DNA from: Lachnospiraceae bacterium MD329
GTDB taxonomy: Bacteria > Bacillota > Clostridia > UBA1381
Direction of reading: 5' to 3'
Assembly (NCBI GenBank): GCA_010206265.1
Contig: VIQV01000023.1
Location: 186,001-250,000, forward strand
Length of the DNA: 64,000 nucleotides
The translations under genes and the position numbers were made by a program. Under the pieces are notes generated by a model that saw nothing but the letters and a program-made list of their open reading frames with translations, made no database searches and was not told where the DNA came from. This document shows, piece after piece, positions 1 through 11,000 of the stretch. Position 1 is the first letter of the stretch, and each line of letters begins with the position of its first letter.

Positions 1-2
1 AA

Positions 3-29
3 ACACCTGCTTATGCAGGTGTTTTATTT
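3..29 (-). terminator. Terminator after the GH116-like gene
   Basis: An 8-bp perfect stem (ACACCTGC / GCAGGTGT) with a TTAT loop lies directly downstream of the stop codon of the minus-strand GH116-like gene. On the minus strand a T-run begins after the stem and continues to the window edge. The plus-strand side is also followed by TTTATTTA, so it could act in both directions. Confidence 0.75.
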
Positions 30-30
30 A

Positions 31-3000
31 TTATATTTCCGGTTTCATATTTTCAAGACTATCCCATACAAAAACTTCTACTCTAAACACATTGTCATTA
101 AAATTTTCTTCAGGTTTAATATTCTGACTTCCCTTTTTAAGCTTTGTATTTTCCCTTACTGATAAACTTTCCAGAATCCCCTCAGAATTGTATGCCGCAA
201 ATACTACTGCTGCATTACAGTCCTCTGTAACCGTGATTTGAGCTTGTCTGTCAGTTTTATTATATTCTGCTGATGGATTTATCGTCTGCGGCACAAATTT
301 TACAGCGTACAAATCAGGCAGCCACATCGTACTGTTATAGAACGTAACCTCTCCGTTATACTCTTTATTAACAGTAATTTCAGCCTCGTGCATAATCAGC
401 TTATTTGCTGCAAAAGCATACTGCTTAATCGGTGAAACCGTTACATTGTTATCTGTATCATTTACAAATGTAATTTCAATATCATTCTTGTTTCCGCCTA
501 TATAGTAAAACGTGTACTTTCCCTCATGCAGTTTTATACTTGTTATTGCAGGCTTTACGTTATAATCGGCTCCGTTATCTTTTATTCCGATATAGTTTAC
601 CATAGAATTCGTATATGTTCCCGATATTTTACCGCTGTCCTCGCCATCCGCAAACTGAGCACGAACTGTACTGCTTACGCCGTCGGCAAAGGTAAATACA
701 TCATCATTTGAGTTCGATCTCGCCTTTTTCGCGCCTGTACTGTATTTTGTAATATCAAAATATCCCGTACCTTCAGGGTGATTATCAGACGTACCTGCAT
801 AAGTATATTCATTTATCGTCTTGTCGGGCGCTTTAGTAGGAGGCGGTGTTTGATTACCGTCCTCAAATTCCTCGTCCATATTATATAAATGCAGTTCATA
901 TATTGACCAATACTTAGCCGCCGAAGTCCCTGTCTGACATATCTTGATATAACGTGCCTTCTGACGTACAAAGGTAATTTCATTATCTCCGTGTACTCCC
1001 TGTCCCGACGCAATTTTATCACCATAATTTTTATCATCAACAGAGGTATAAATCTCATATTGTCTTGGGTAGTCGTCAAGAGAACGCATAATTATTTTAT
1101 TAAACTCACATACTTCACCTAAATCCAGTATATACCACTCATTTCCTGTCTGATATGATGAATTCCAGCGTGTTGCGCTATCTCTGTCAAACGCACTTGA
1201 CGCGGCACTGCTGTTGTGAGACGCTTTTGCAGTCCAGTTTTTATTTGAAATTTGATATTTGTAATCAAACACAAAGCTGTCTATGTCAACAAGTTCCGAG
1301 CTTTCCTGATTATTTGTGCGAAAACGGAATACAACATTATTTGTGCCGCTTATAACAGTATTAAGCTCACAAGTAACCGTGCGCCACTCACCGTTTGTAT
1401 TTGGTATTTGAATTTCCTGCACTGTTTCTCCGCTTACAAGCCCAAGCGCAAGCTCAATGTATGACTCCTTATTACTCCTAACCGTAAGTGTAATTGACTT
1501 AGCTCCGTCCTCAAAACCTACACCGTCATATTTCACATAATCCTGATCGTCACATTCAGTGATGAATTTTGCTCCGTTTTCCTCTTTAATACTTATACCG
1601 CCGAAACCTGAATATTTTTCAGCCTCAATAGTCCTGAAAGCACTCATTTCCGCTGTAACCGGCGGAACATCAATATCGTCGGGCTTTTCCGGATCTGACG
1701 GCGGTTCCTTCCCTGCTTCTCCTGACGTTATGATGTTTATACCCTCACTTGTAACTGCCGAATTATATTCAACGGCAAGCTCTTTTGTATAACCTTCACC
1801 AACACGCTCAAACGGATATGATAAACCATTAATTGTTACAGTAACATTCTCTCCAAAGTTATCCTCTAAATAAAGAGTTCCGACATACGTTTCATTCTCC
1901 GGCTTAAATACAATATTTTTATTCTGATATGCCCTGCTGCCCTCAATCGCAGTTTCAATACAGCTTATAGTTCCCCAGCCTTCAGGCGAAATATATGCGG
2001 CATCCGTCATTTTATGTTCCATTTCCGGTAAAAGCTTTGGTGTAAGCCACAGTTCATTACTTGCCGCATTACGGTGATAACCTATTATTTCATAGTAATT
2101 TCTCCATATCGCAGGAATTGATATATACTGCTTATCACCGCTTATACTATTGGACGCATAATTTGCTGTAGTTACGGCAGGCAAAATATCCAGCGGGTGG
2201 TTAAATACATAATTTCTGTTTTTAAACTGCCTGTTATATGAGTCCTTCTGCATAGCCTCATACTGGTTCTGTCTTTGAGTCTGAAGCAGCAGTCCGCCGT
2301 AATGAGTAAGAATATACGGAGTCCATTCGTCATATGTACCGCTTGGATAGCCGAGTGTTTTATACAAAGGGTGATAATAGCTGTCCAGACTGTTTATAAC
2401 GTAGTCTGTTTCCTCCTGTGTCCATATTTGTCCGAGTTTCAGGTGAATAGCAAGCCACTGCCCTGCAAAATAAGACTCAGAGATACGTCCCGTCGGAAAA
2501 TTATCTGTTAAATACTTCGCTCTGTATGATTCCCTTACAGTATCAAACGCCGTCTGATACTGTTCTTTAAGCTCAACTTCACCAAACTTATCACACAATA
2601 TTGTCATTATTTTATATGCAACTGCAGATACGCTCGTATTAAACGCATTAGGGTCACCGCCTGCGTCATAAGAATTTTCAGAATTTTTAAATGTATACGG
2701 ATACTGCAGATCACCGTAAGCCTCTACCTGATCAAAAATCCTCTGACCCGCTTTTTTCAAATATCCCCAAAACCATTGCAGTTTTTCCTCGTCACCTGTC
2801 TGCTTATACAGCTCATATACAGATATAATTAAACCGCAGTTGAGGTCAACCCACTTATCAACATTACGATAATCCTCGTGCTCTGTATCATCCCACGGAA
2901 CAAGCTTATATTTAACGCTTGTATCCGTCATATAATTGAAATCGTGATGTATCTGACCGTCATTACGCTGAGTACGCGCCCAGTATTCAAGCTCCTGCCA

Positions 3001-4068
3001 AGCAAACTCAGGAATAAGATACCCAATAATCTGGCGAGCGTGCCACATTTGGTCCATTGTTCCAAAACAAGTCCACTCCCCCTCTGCAAAAGCAGTTCTT
3101 CCATCTGTCTTATAAATGGAATTATTACTTATATTTGCCAGAGAATTAAGGCATTGATTTATATACCATTGAGGAATATCCGATGAACGCATAAAATTTA
3201 CAAGTTTATCCGCATTTGTTTTAAGAGTATCAAAATTGCTAAGTCCTAATTCAGCTATATCAGCACTATTATTATATTTGCTTAAATAATATGCGCCATC
3301 AGGGTCAGAATTATCGTACCACGACACAACAAATTTTACCTTTTTACTTTCATTTGCCGCCAGATTCACTTTGACTGCAGTTCTGTTTTGCGTTCCGGAA
3401 ACAGTATTTAAACATTCTCCATTTGTAAAAAAGCCGTTATCACTGCCGACAGTAATCGTACCGTCACCGCTATCTGCAAATACAGACCATTTTGATGAAG
3501 TAAAACCCTTATTTTCCACATACTGTGCACTGCCTGAGGAAGTATCCCATAGAAGCGCCGCTGCTGCCTGTGTTTCTACAGTATTTGTATTGGTTAGCGT
3601 CATTTCATAGAAAGCATATGGCATACTCATATTGTCATAATTAACACTATCAAGCGGTGAAAATGCTTTTAACATTACTTCTATACCATTAATCGTCCCA
3701 AAATTCACCATATGTTCCGGCCATACCGCGTCATCATCATATCTGCCGTCTGTTTTAACTGCTGTCATTTTTTCAACAGTTTCCTTCTTTCCTCCTGCTT
3801 CCGTATATAATTGAAAACACGATTTACCCACTGATTTATAGTCATTCTGGTCAGCAGGCGCCATTGTAATAGCCGCAAAGCTTCCGTTCTGCGCGTTAAA
3901 TTTAATCGCACCTGCACCAAAACCGCCAAGAGGCGTACCTGTGGTTCCGTCCACCTGCTCATAGCGCGTACCGTTAACAGCCATATCAGCTATAGCATTA
4001 GGTACTGCCGCCGACAGCATTGCAACAGACATTACCGCACTTACACATTTTTTTGATATCGAAGTCAT
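31..4068 (-). CDS. Secreted GH116-like glycoside hydrolase with CBM6-like and F5/8C-like domains
   Basis: Predicted exported glycosidase of 1345 residues. I start it at the ATG at 4068 because GGAAAGGAAG precedes it and a signal peptide ending near AIA follows; the ATG at 4086 lacks a ribosome site. The N-terminal part has a GTPLGGFGAGAI motif like the GIPLGGIGxGSI of GH116 (DUF608, bile-acid beta-glucosidase type), followed by an alpha/alpha-barrel-like region with an SYDAGGDPNAFNTS segment resembling the GH116 acid/base region. Downstream are a CBM6-like domain (about 810-940), an F5/8 type C (CBM32-like) domain (945-1070), a proline-rich linker, a beta-rich module ending LYAVKFVP, and a C-terminal module containing VFVWDSLENMKP that recurs in three other proteins here. 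No SLH domain is present, so it is probably released. Substrate unknown; a pectin side chain or attached glycan is plausible from context. The family call is moderate, since I recognise it from motifs only. Confidence 0.7.
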   Translation of the reverse strand: MTSISKKCVSAVMSVAMLSAAVPNAIADMAVNGTRYEQVDGTTGTPLGGFGAGAIKFNAQNGSFAAITMAPADQNDYKSVGKSCFQLYTEAGGKKETVEKMTAVKTDGRYDDDAVWPEHMVNFGTINGIEVMLKAFSPLDSVNYDNMSMPYAFYEMTLTNTNTVETQAAAALLWDTSSGSAQYVENKGFTSSKWSVFADSGDGTITVGSDNGFFTNGECLNTVSGTQNRTAVKVNLAANESKKVKFVVSWYDNSDPDGAYYLSKYNNSADIAELGLSNFDTLKTNADKLVNFMRSSDIPQWYINQCLNSLANISNNSIYKTDGRTAFAEGEWTCFGTMDQMWHARQIIGYLIPEFAWQELEYWARTQRNDGQIHHDFNYMTDTSVKYKLVPWDDTEHEDYRNVDKWVDLNCGLIISVYELYKQTGDEEKLQWFWGYLKKAGQRIFDQVEAYGDLQYPYTFKNSENSYDAGGDPNAFNTSVSAVAYKIMTILCDKFGEVELKEQYQTAFDTVRESYRAKYLTDNFPTGRISESYFAGQWLAIHLKLGQIWTQEETDYVINSLDSYYHPLYKTLGYPSGTYDEWTPYILTHYGGLLLQTQRQNQYEAMQKDSYNRQFKNRNYVFNHPLDILPAVTTANYASNSISGDKQYISIPAIWRNYYEIIGYHRNAASNELWLTPKLLPEMEHKMTDAAYISPEGWGTISCIETAIEGSRAYQNKNIVFKPENETYVGTLYLEDNFGENVTVTINGLSYPFERVGEGYTKELAVEYNSAVTSEGINIITSGEAGKEPPSDPEKPDDIDVPPVTAEMSAFRTIEAEKYSGFGGISIKEENGAKFITECDDQDYVKYDGVGFEDGAKSITLTVRSNKESYIELALGLVSGETVQEIQIPNTNGEWRTVTCELNTVISGTNNVVFRFRTNNQESSELVDIDSFVFDYKYQISNKNWTAKASHNSSAASSAFDRDSATRWNSSYQTGNEWYILDLGEVCEFNKIIMRSLDDYPRQYEIYTSVDDKNYGDKIASGQGVHGDNEITFVRQKARYIKICQTGTSAAKYWSIYELHLYNMDEEFEDGNQTPPPTKAPDKTINEYTYAGTSDNHPEGTGYFDITKYSTGAKKARSNSNDDVFTFADGVSSTVRAQFADGEDSGKISGTYTNSMVNYIGIKDNGADYNVKPAITSIKLHEGKYTFYYIGGNKNDIEITFVNDTDNNVTVSPIKQYAFAANKLIMHEAEITVNKEYNGEVTFYNSTMWLPDLYAVKFVPQTINPSAEYNKTDRQAQITVTEDCNAAVVFAAYNSEGILESLSVRENTKLKKGSQNIKPEENFNDNVFRVEVFVWDSLENMKPEI

Positions 4069-4161
4069 TATAATCTTCCTTTCCATAATTATTATCTAAG
4101 TATATTTTACAGCTTTATCTGAGAAAATAACAGTTGTTTCTAATTTAAAACCAGTCAAAAA

Positions 4162-4198
4162 TCACACAAAAAACTGCTGTATTTTTATACAGCAGTTT
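4162..4198 (-). terminator. Terminator after the AraC regulator gene
   Basis: A 12-bp perfect stem (4171-4182 with 4187-4198, loop TTTT) follows the stop codon of the AraC gene by a few bases. On the minus strand it continues into a T-rich tail. It separates the regulator from the GH116-like gene, which should therefore have its own promoter in 4069-4160. Confidence 0.85.
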
Positions 4199-4203
4199 TA
4201 AAG

Positions 4204-4998
4204 TTATTTTGAATATTTATCAATATTATTACGAAATTCCCTTGGCGTCATTCCGTATATACTGCGGAATACACGGTTAAATGTACTTTGACTGTTAAAT
4301 CCGGCATTTTCCGATATAACCGTCAGGCTATCCTCTGTGGCACGTATAAGCTTTGCGGCATATTCTGCACGCAGTACATTTATATACTGCCGAAAATCAA
4401 TCTTTATCTTCTCCGAAAAAATTCTTGACACATAGCTCTTACTGATTGACAGTGCTTCAGCAACGCTTTGAAGTGATATGGGCTGTGTAAAATTTTCATC
4501 AATATAACTTACAATTTTGTAGCTCATATCTTCTATTGGGAAAGGATTTTTATGAGTTAACGTAAGATTTTCAATTATTTGTGAAAGTATAATCACAATC
4601 CACGCCAGACGCACGTCATTACTTTGACTTTTATCAATTGCTCCAAAAGCATATTTCGCGTCACTTGGCATATCTTTGGCAGAAATAACAGGATGTTGAG
4701 GCACAAATTCAGAGAGGTCAGGAAAAAAGCTTTTATACATCTTACTTGAACATATTATAAGTATTGCGTCTACTTTATCTGTTTTTTCTTTTATATAGCT
4801 GTGACGTATATTCGGAAAAACAACTGCCGTTTCCCCTTCACCGACAATATATTCATTGCCCTCAACTGTAATACTCTGACTGCCTGAACGCATATAAAGT
4901 ATCTCAATATCGGAGTGTATATGATCCCCAAAGCTCACTGTTTCAAGATTATTTTTAACGGAAAAACTTTTTCTCCGCACCTCATAAAATGTAAGCAT
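4204..4998 (-). CDS. AraC-family regulator with cupin sensor domain
   Basis: Probable sugar-responsive transcription factor of 264 residues. The N-terminal half is a cupin-type AraC sensor (around residues 10-90, with a DHIHSDIEIL motif). The C-terminal 100 residues carry the two helix-turn-helix motifs of the AraC/XylS family (SLQSVAEALSISKSYVSRIF and ISENAGFNSQSTFNRVF) and the closing IYGMTPREFR signature. I choose the ATG at 4998, which has GGGAGG seven bases upstream, over the ATG at 5013, which has no ribosome site. It sits between the pectin methylesterase and the GH116-like gene, each separated by a hairpin terminator. A role in controlling the pectin locus is an inference from position. 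Confidence 0.88.
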   Translation of the reverse strand: MLTFYEVRRKSFSVKNNLETVSFGDHIHSDIEILYMRSGSQSITVEGNEYIVGEGETAVVFPNIRHSYIKEKTDKVDAILIICSSKMYKSFFPDLSEFVPQHPVISAKDMPSDAKYAFGAIDKSQSNDVRLAWIVIILSQIIENLTLTHKNPFPIEDMSYKIVSYIDENFTQPISLQSVAEALSISKSYVSRIFSEKIKIDFRQYINVLRAEYAAKLIRATEDSLTVISENAGFNSQSTFNRVFRSIYGMTPREFRNNIDKYSK

Positions 4999-5021
4999 AA
5001 CTCCGCCTCCCATTATTTTTA

Positions 5022-5053
5022 TAAAAACAACGTCCCGAAGGACGTTGTTTTAT
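5022..5053 (-). terminator. Terminator after the pectin methylesterase
   Basis: A 12-bp stem (5024-5035 with 5040-5051) closes the methylesterase transcript. On the minus strand the loop is a stable cUUCGg tetraloop, followed by a T-run. The stem is symmetrical enough to act in both directions. The AraC gene begins only about 25 bases further on, so its promoter must overlap this element or it relies on read-through. Confidence 0.85.
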
Positions 5054-5065
5054 TTAAAATTCAAA

Positions 5066-8000
5066 TCATTCTGCCTTTATTAGTACAAATGCCATAAACT
5101 TCGTTCCGTCGCCTCCGCCGCCTGTTGCCGCTTTACTTCTGTCAAAACTTACAGTATATGTACCTGCATCTAAAGTAACATCTGTAGATGATACCGTATA
5201 ATTAGTTGAGCCTTCTGTTGCTACTTTAGGCATATTTTGCAGACAAACTGCTTTTACCGTTGTTCCGGCACCATTATCAAATGTAGCAGCATATCCTCTG
5301 TTAGAATACTCCCTAAACAGCATATACAGCTTATATATACCTGTTTCAGGAATTGTAACTGTTGTATTGGCAGGATTATCTATATACTTTGTATACTGAT
5401 TTAAATCCCCAAGCGGTGAACCCATATCAGCGTATGTCTTTGCCTGAGAATCTGAAATAGTCCACGCACCGCGCTCTGCCAAACCACTTGTTGTAAAGCT
5501 GTCAACCGTCATTATAGGAAGGTTTGTAACCTCAACAGTTGCTTCCGCATCGCCGTAGCCGCTTGCGCTTACAACGACCTTCAAGGTTGATTTCTCAGTC
5601 ATATCAACAGGAATAGCATATGTCGACTCGTTTGCTCCGATTATCTCAGTAAATTCATCAGAACCTTTCGGCGCCGAAAGCCATTTATATGTAAGAGCTG
5701 AAGTATCAACTCCATCTTTCGGTGATACTGCTGCTGTAACAGTTTTACCAGGCACAACCTGCACAACTGCTTTTCCTGCATCTGTAATTGAAACATTTCC
5801 AAGTGAATCAGAAGAATCTACTACCTGAATCGTCATTGTTCCTGTTACATTTGAACCGTCTTTTGATGTTGCTTTTATTGTCCATTCAGAACCACCTGTC
5901 GCATCTTCTGCAACTGTAACCGTTCCTCCGTTTACTGTTACACCTGCCGCGCCGGCTGTTACTGCCGTTGCACTCCAATCCACATTCTTATTGTCTGCAT
6001 TTGAAGGAGCAATTGCTGCATTAACAGTTAGCGTATTGTTCGGGTGTATTACAACCTTTTCATTATTATACTCCCAAACTCCTTCTTCTTCAACAGGTGT
6101 CAATGTAATACCGCTTACAAGCAGAGATACTCTTATATCCTGAAATCTTACAGGCGGATTAAATGTTCCTGTTGCGTCTATTGAATCCTGATTAGATTCT
6201 CCCTTATTCATTCCTGCAGGCAATGTTACGCTTGAATTTGATGTACTTAGCAGTGCTTTAGTCCAGTTATCTCCTGTTCCGTCTGTATCAAGTGCAGTCA
6301 TATTGTGACCTGTTGCAATAAACTTCTCACCAGCGGTAATGTCACTTACATTTACTTCTATCGGTTTTATAGTATTCTTACCAAACGAAACGTACAATTT
6401 AGTAATATTTTCAGCCGCAAACTTCTCCAACGCTCCTGCACCGATTGTCAGCGGAACCTGATATGAATATGTCTTTACTGCTGAAATATTATTTGCCGTA
6501 TCTTCAGCAGGTGTTACACTATTTCCCGATGTAACATTATAAGTATTGCCGTCTTTATCTCCTAAAGCAACTGTATATCCGCTGCCTGCCTTTACTGTTG
6601 CCGTATACGAAAGAGCATTTTCACCATCGCCGTCCTGTACTCCTGTAACCGTTGCGGTTACAGCCTCACCTGATGATGGAGTAAGTGTAAGAACAAGGTC
6701 TTCCGCTTTCATTTTATATAAATCTTTTTTGTTATTCTTGTTATTATATATACCTGTAAGAGTAACTGTACCTCTTACTGTTACGTCCTTATCAGGCTGT
6801 ACAGTAGGTATAGGGGTAGGCTGCTGAGAATCTTCTGTTTTTGCAACTGCCATTGCCACAAAATCTGATAATGCACCGTCTGAATACCATTTAACTGTAT
6901 ATGTACCCGGTGTTGTAACCTTAACCGCTGCCGTATAGATATTCAAGTCCTGACCGTTTGTGCCTACCTTATCGCTTGCTGTATTGCTTACAACATCGTC
7001 AAACAATGTTTCAGTTCCGCTTGATACTGAAATTTTATTGTCATTTCTCTTATACGAAGCCATTACATATACCTTATAGTCGCCTGCTTCGGAAAAATTA
7101 ACAGCCTTTTCAACGTGTCCGTTTGATGTGCCTCCAAGATAGCCGTATTTATCAGTGCCGGCATTTTCAAAGTTAGCTCCAAAAATCGCCTTATATTCAT
7201 CTGTATAAGCTGCTGTAGGGTCTGTAGGAGTATTATTTGTCATAAATACAGGTGTTCCGTTTGCATTCCCTACGGCTGTAATATCCTTAGCAGGAATAAC
7301 AACTGTTGTAAATTCTACAGGCTCTTCTGTAGGCTCAGTTGTAGGTTCTGTTGTAGGTTCTGTTGTAGTCTGTACTACTTCCGGATATGTTACTTTTATA
7401 GTTCTTGTATATCCTCCGCCAACATTGAGCATTTTAACCTTACCACCAGTTATATCCTCAGCCTTAACAGTATAACCTGCTTCTTTATTAAACTGATTTG
7501 CACCGATTTCAAGCTTTGTATCAGCGCCCATGGCATCAATTTCAATAACAGTACCTGCAACTGCCTGCAGAGTAAATTCTGTACATTGATTGATTTGCGC
7601 CCAGTCAGTCCAGTTTGCATTTGCAACCTTACCTTGACCTGTTGTTCCGTTATGTAATGTCTTTGGCGTTGTGTCAATATCCATCTTGACATCAATAGGG
7701 GTTCCGTCTACAATTGCCTGACCTACCCAGAATGCGTCCGATTTATTTTCCCAGCCAACTGTCGGAGCGCCGTTCTTTGTCTGGAAATCAAATATAACAG
7801 ATGTATTTGAAACTATCTTTGTATTAGCTGTAAATACAGGTGTTAATGTCATATTATCATTAAGTATTATTTCCTGACCCTCTGTATAAGTTTTTGTTCC
7901 GTCAGTCCATCCTGTAAGAGTATTTCCGTCTTTATAGACACCTCTGTTTGCAGGAATTGTAATTGTCTTTCCTTTTCTGACTTTCATTTCACTGGGTACT

Positions 8001-11000
8001 GTTCCCTGACCGTCACCCAGTGTAAAGGTTGCCGTTACCTCATTAGGGATTTCTGCCTCAGTAATACTTTCAATTGAAATATATGGCCAGTATCCATTTA
8101 TCGGCAATGTAAGCTCAGCAGGAGTGTTTTCTTTATAGTAGACAAATGAAACTGCGCTATTATCTGAATGATAGCATTTTCCTGCATTTTTTGCTCTATC
8201 TATTTCATCTGCGCCCTTTTTAAGAACAATATCACTTCCCCATGCACATCCTCCTACTGTAATCTTTGTATAACCGGGAACCTGTACGGTAACTGTTCCG
8301 GCATTTACACCGTGATCAAAAGAATGGTATCTGACATTTTCAAATTTAGCAACTGCATTTTCAGCATCTGCCGATACAATATTGCCGTCTTTATCAAGAC
8401 TAAATGTAGTCAGTGTGTTCTGCTCTATGTTTTCCTCTGTGTTATAGTACTTATATGCCGACTGTCCCATAAAGTCAACTATGATATTCAGTGCATTTTC
8501 AATTGGCTTTTCAGGTTCAAATTTAGGACCGCCTTCTATTGTCGGAACATACTTAGAACCTACAAAACGTCCTTTTGAACCGGCAACCGTTGCATAGTAT
8601 GTCATTCCGCCTTTAACTTCTATCGAAAGAGCATGCTTTGCACCCTGTGTACCTTCTGCCTTTACTTCCTTATCAGGTGAACCTAAATAGAAAGTTTTAT
8701 TTGAGCCAAGATCTACAAGATAAACTGTCCACGTACCGTCAGCAGGAGCAACAAATTTCAAGCCTACTCCGCCATCCTTAGCTATACCGTTAGTCCATCC
8801 GCCGTTATCCGCGCCGGTTATATAGTAATCAAATGTTTCTCCATCTATTGTAGCGCTTGTTGCAGCGCCAGAACCCATATCAGCCATAAGGGTCATACCC
8901 CTCATAATTACTGTATCCTTTGTTTTACCCTTATCTGCCGTACTTGCTTTCCAGAATGTTGTGTAAACCTTTGAGCCATCAGCATTATTTTCACCTTCAA
9001 ATACAGTTATGTTATCATAATTGCCGGCTGAAAGTGCAAACTTATTTACAGACGTTTCACCCCCTGCAACTGTTTCAGTTGCACCGAGAGCTGTGCCGTT
9101 TACATATGCGGTCATTGTCTTTGCTGTTGTATCAACAACAAGCTTAACTTTATTCCAACCGTCCTGCATAGCAGCTGCCGCAATAGTCTTTGTATATTTT
9201 CCGAGAGTTACTGTTGTGTCTGCTTTCTTAACATCAAATTCAACAGTTACAGGTGATTTTGACGAAGCTTTAGCCAAGTCAGCGCTTACCGCACCATTTA
9301 CATAGTATCCTGAGTTACTTCCGTCTTTCTTGACAGTACCTCCTACTGCCGTTGCATTATCCTCAAAGTCAGCGTAAAGCAAATCACCCTTCTTTGATGG
9401 AATCGTTACATCATATGTGACTGTATCTCTCAGAAGTGTTACGCCCTTTTTACACTCAATTATATAAGTAACCTTACCTTTAGCCGCGTCTGATTCATAC
9501 GGATTTCTTGCAATAGTACCGTCAGCATTTACTCCGCCTTCATTTGCAAGCCTAATAGTTGTTACAACTCCGTCTTTTTCTGCGACTGCCGGCACAGGAA
9601 CAGCTCTGTCAAGCACTGCTGCTGCATCTGAACCCATTAAAGCTGTGATTGCACTTTTAGCATCATTCATTGAAGCATTAAATATTTCCGGATCAACTGT
9701 GCTGTCCGCTGTAATCGTCAAATTAATTGTTTTTGAAGTACCTACATATGTATTATCTGCTTTTCTTATATAAACTTTAAGCGAAGCTTCACTCGTACCT
9801 GAAATAGGTCTTACAGCAGTAACTGTATTATCAGCATTAACAACTAAATAGTCGCTGTTTGATTTAAAGTTAAGCTCATACCCTTCCGGATTTGCAGGAA
9901 GGGTAAACTGACCGCTTACCTCATACGCGTCAACAGCTGTCTTTTTAATTGTTTCGCTGTCAGGTATTACAACCTCTCCAAGCTTAGCTATCACAGGCTC
10001 CCAGACAGATTTAACATTCATCGGGTCCCAATTATCTCCGTCTTTAATCAAATATCTGTAAGGGTTGAATGCGAGCATATCCCATTCATTAGGTACAAGC
10101 GCATTTCTGTTAGTTAGGTCTATCTTCTTGCCGCCTGCATCAAGTGTTCCGTATTCATAATACTGTGATTCCTTAGCAGGAGTACTCCAGTTGCCCCAGC
10201 CCGCAGGCGCAATTGACGATGTTCCGTCAGGAAGATTATTAATTTTAACTCCTATTGCCGCTGTTGGAGAGTCATTTCCGCCCCAAGGTCTTCCGAAATC
10301 ACCTACAACAAACTGTCCGCCCTGAGTAGATGCTGCATTTACACTTCCACCGTAAAGAAGATATCCCTTTTGTGTTGAGGCATTCTTAACAGCGGTAATA
10401 TGTCCGCCCTTAGGTGATGAACCAAAGCCTGCCCAATTAAAGTCACAGTTATCAAATACACACGTGTTTCCACCGAAGATATAGTCTGTCTGTCCTTCGA
10501 TTACACAATCTCTGAAATATATGCGGTTAGACTTACTTCCCGTATATAATGTGTCCTGACTGCTCAGGAACTGACAATTGTAGAATGCTACTCTTTCAGC
10601 GTTATTATTGTCTATTGCTATTGCAGCAGCTCTTTCTGTAAAATCTCCGTTATATACTTTAGAAGTTGCTTTTCTTTCAGGCTTTTTGCCTACTCCGTCA
10701 GAATATGCCGCACTTTTCGGCTCCGCAGGTGTAACACCATCAGCAATTTCTTCTTCTGTCATATATCTGTTAAATGAATTTTCGAATATAATATCCTCTG
10801 CATAGAAATCACTTGCATTAATTCTTGTAGCACAGCCCCATGCATCTACGCCTCTTGCCGCAACCGTTCCGGCAGCTTTATTTGTTTCATACACGGACTT
10901 GCTGTAATAACCATCTGAACCTGTACTGTAATACTGATATCCTATACCATAGTACCAAGTCAGAAGTACATCTCCTGTTGTTCCATCTGCTTTTTTCATT

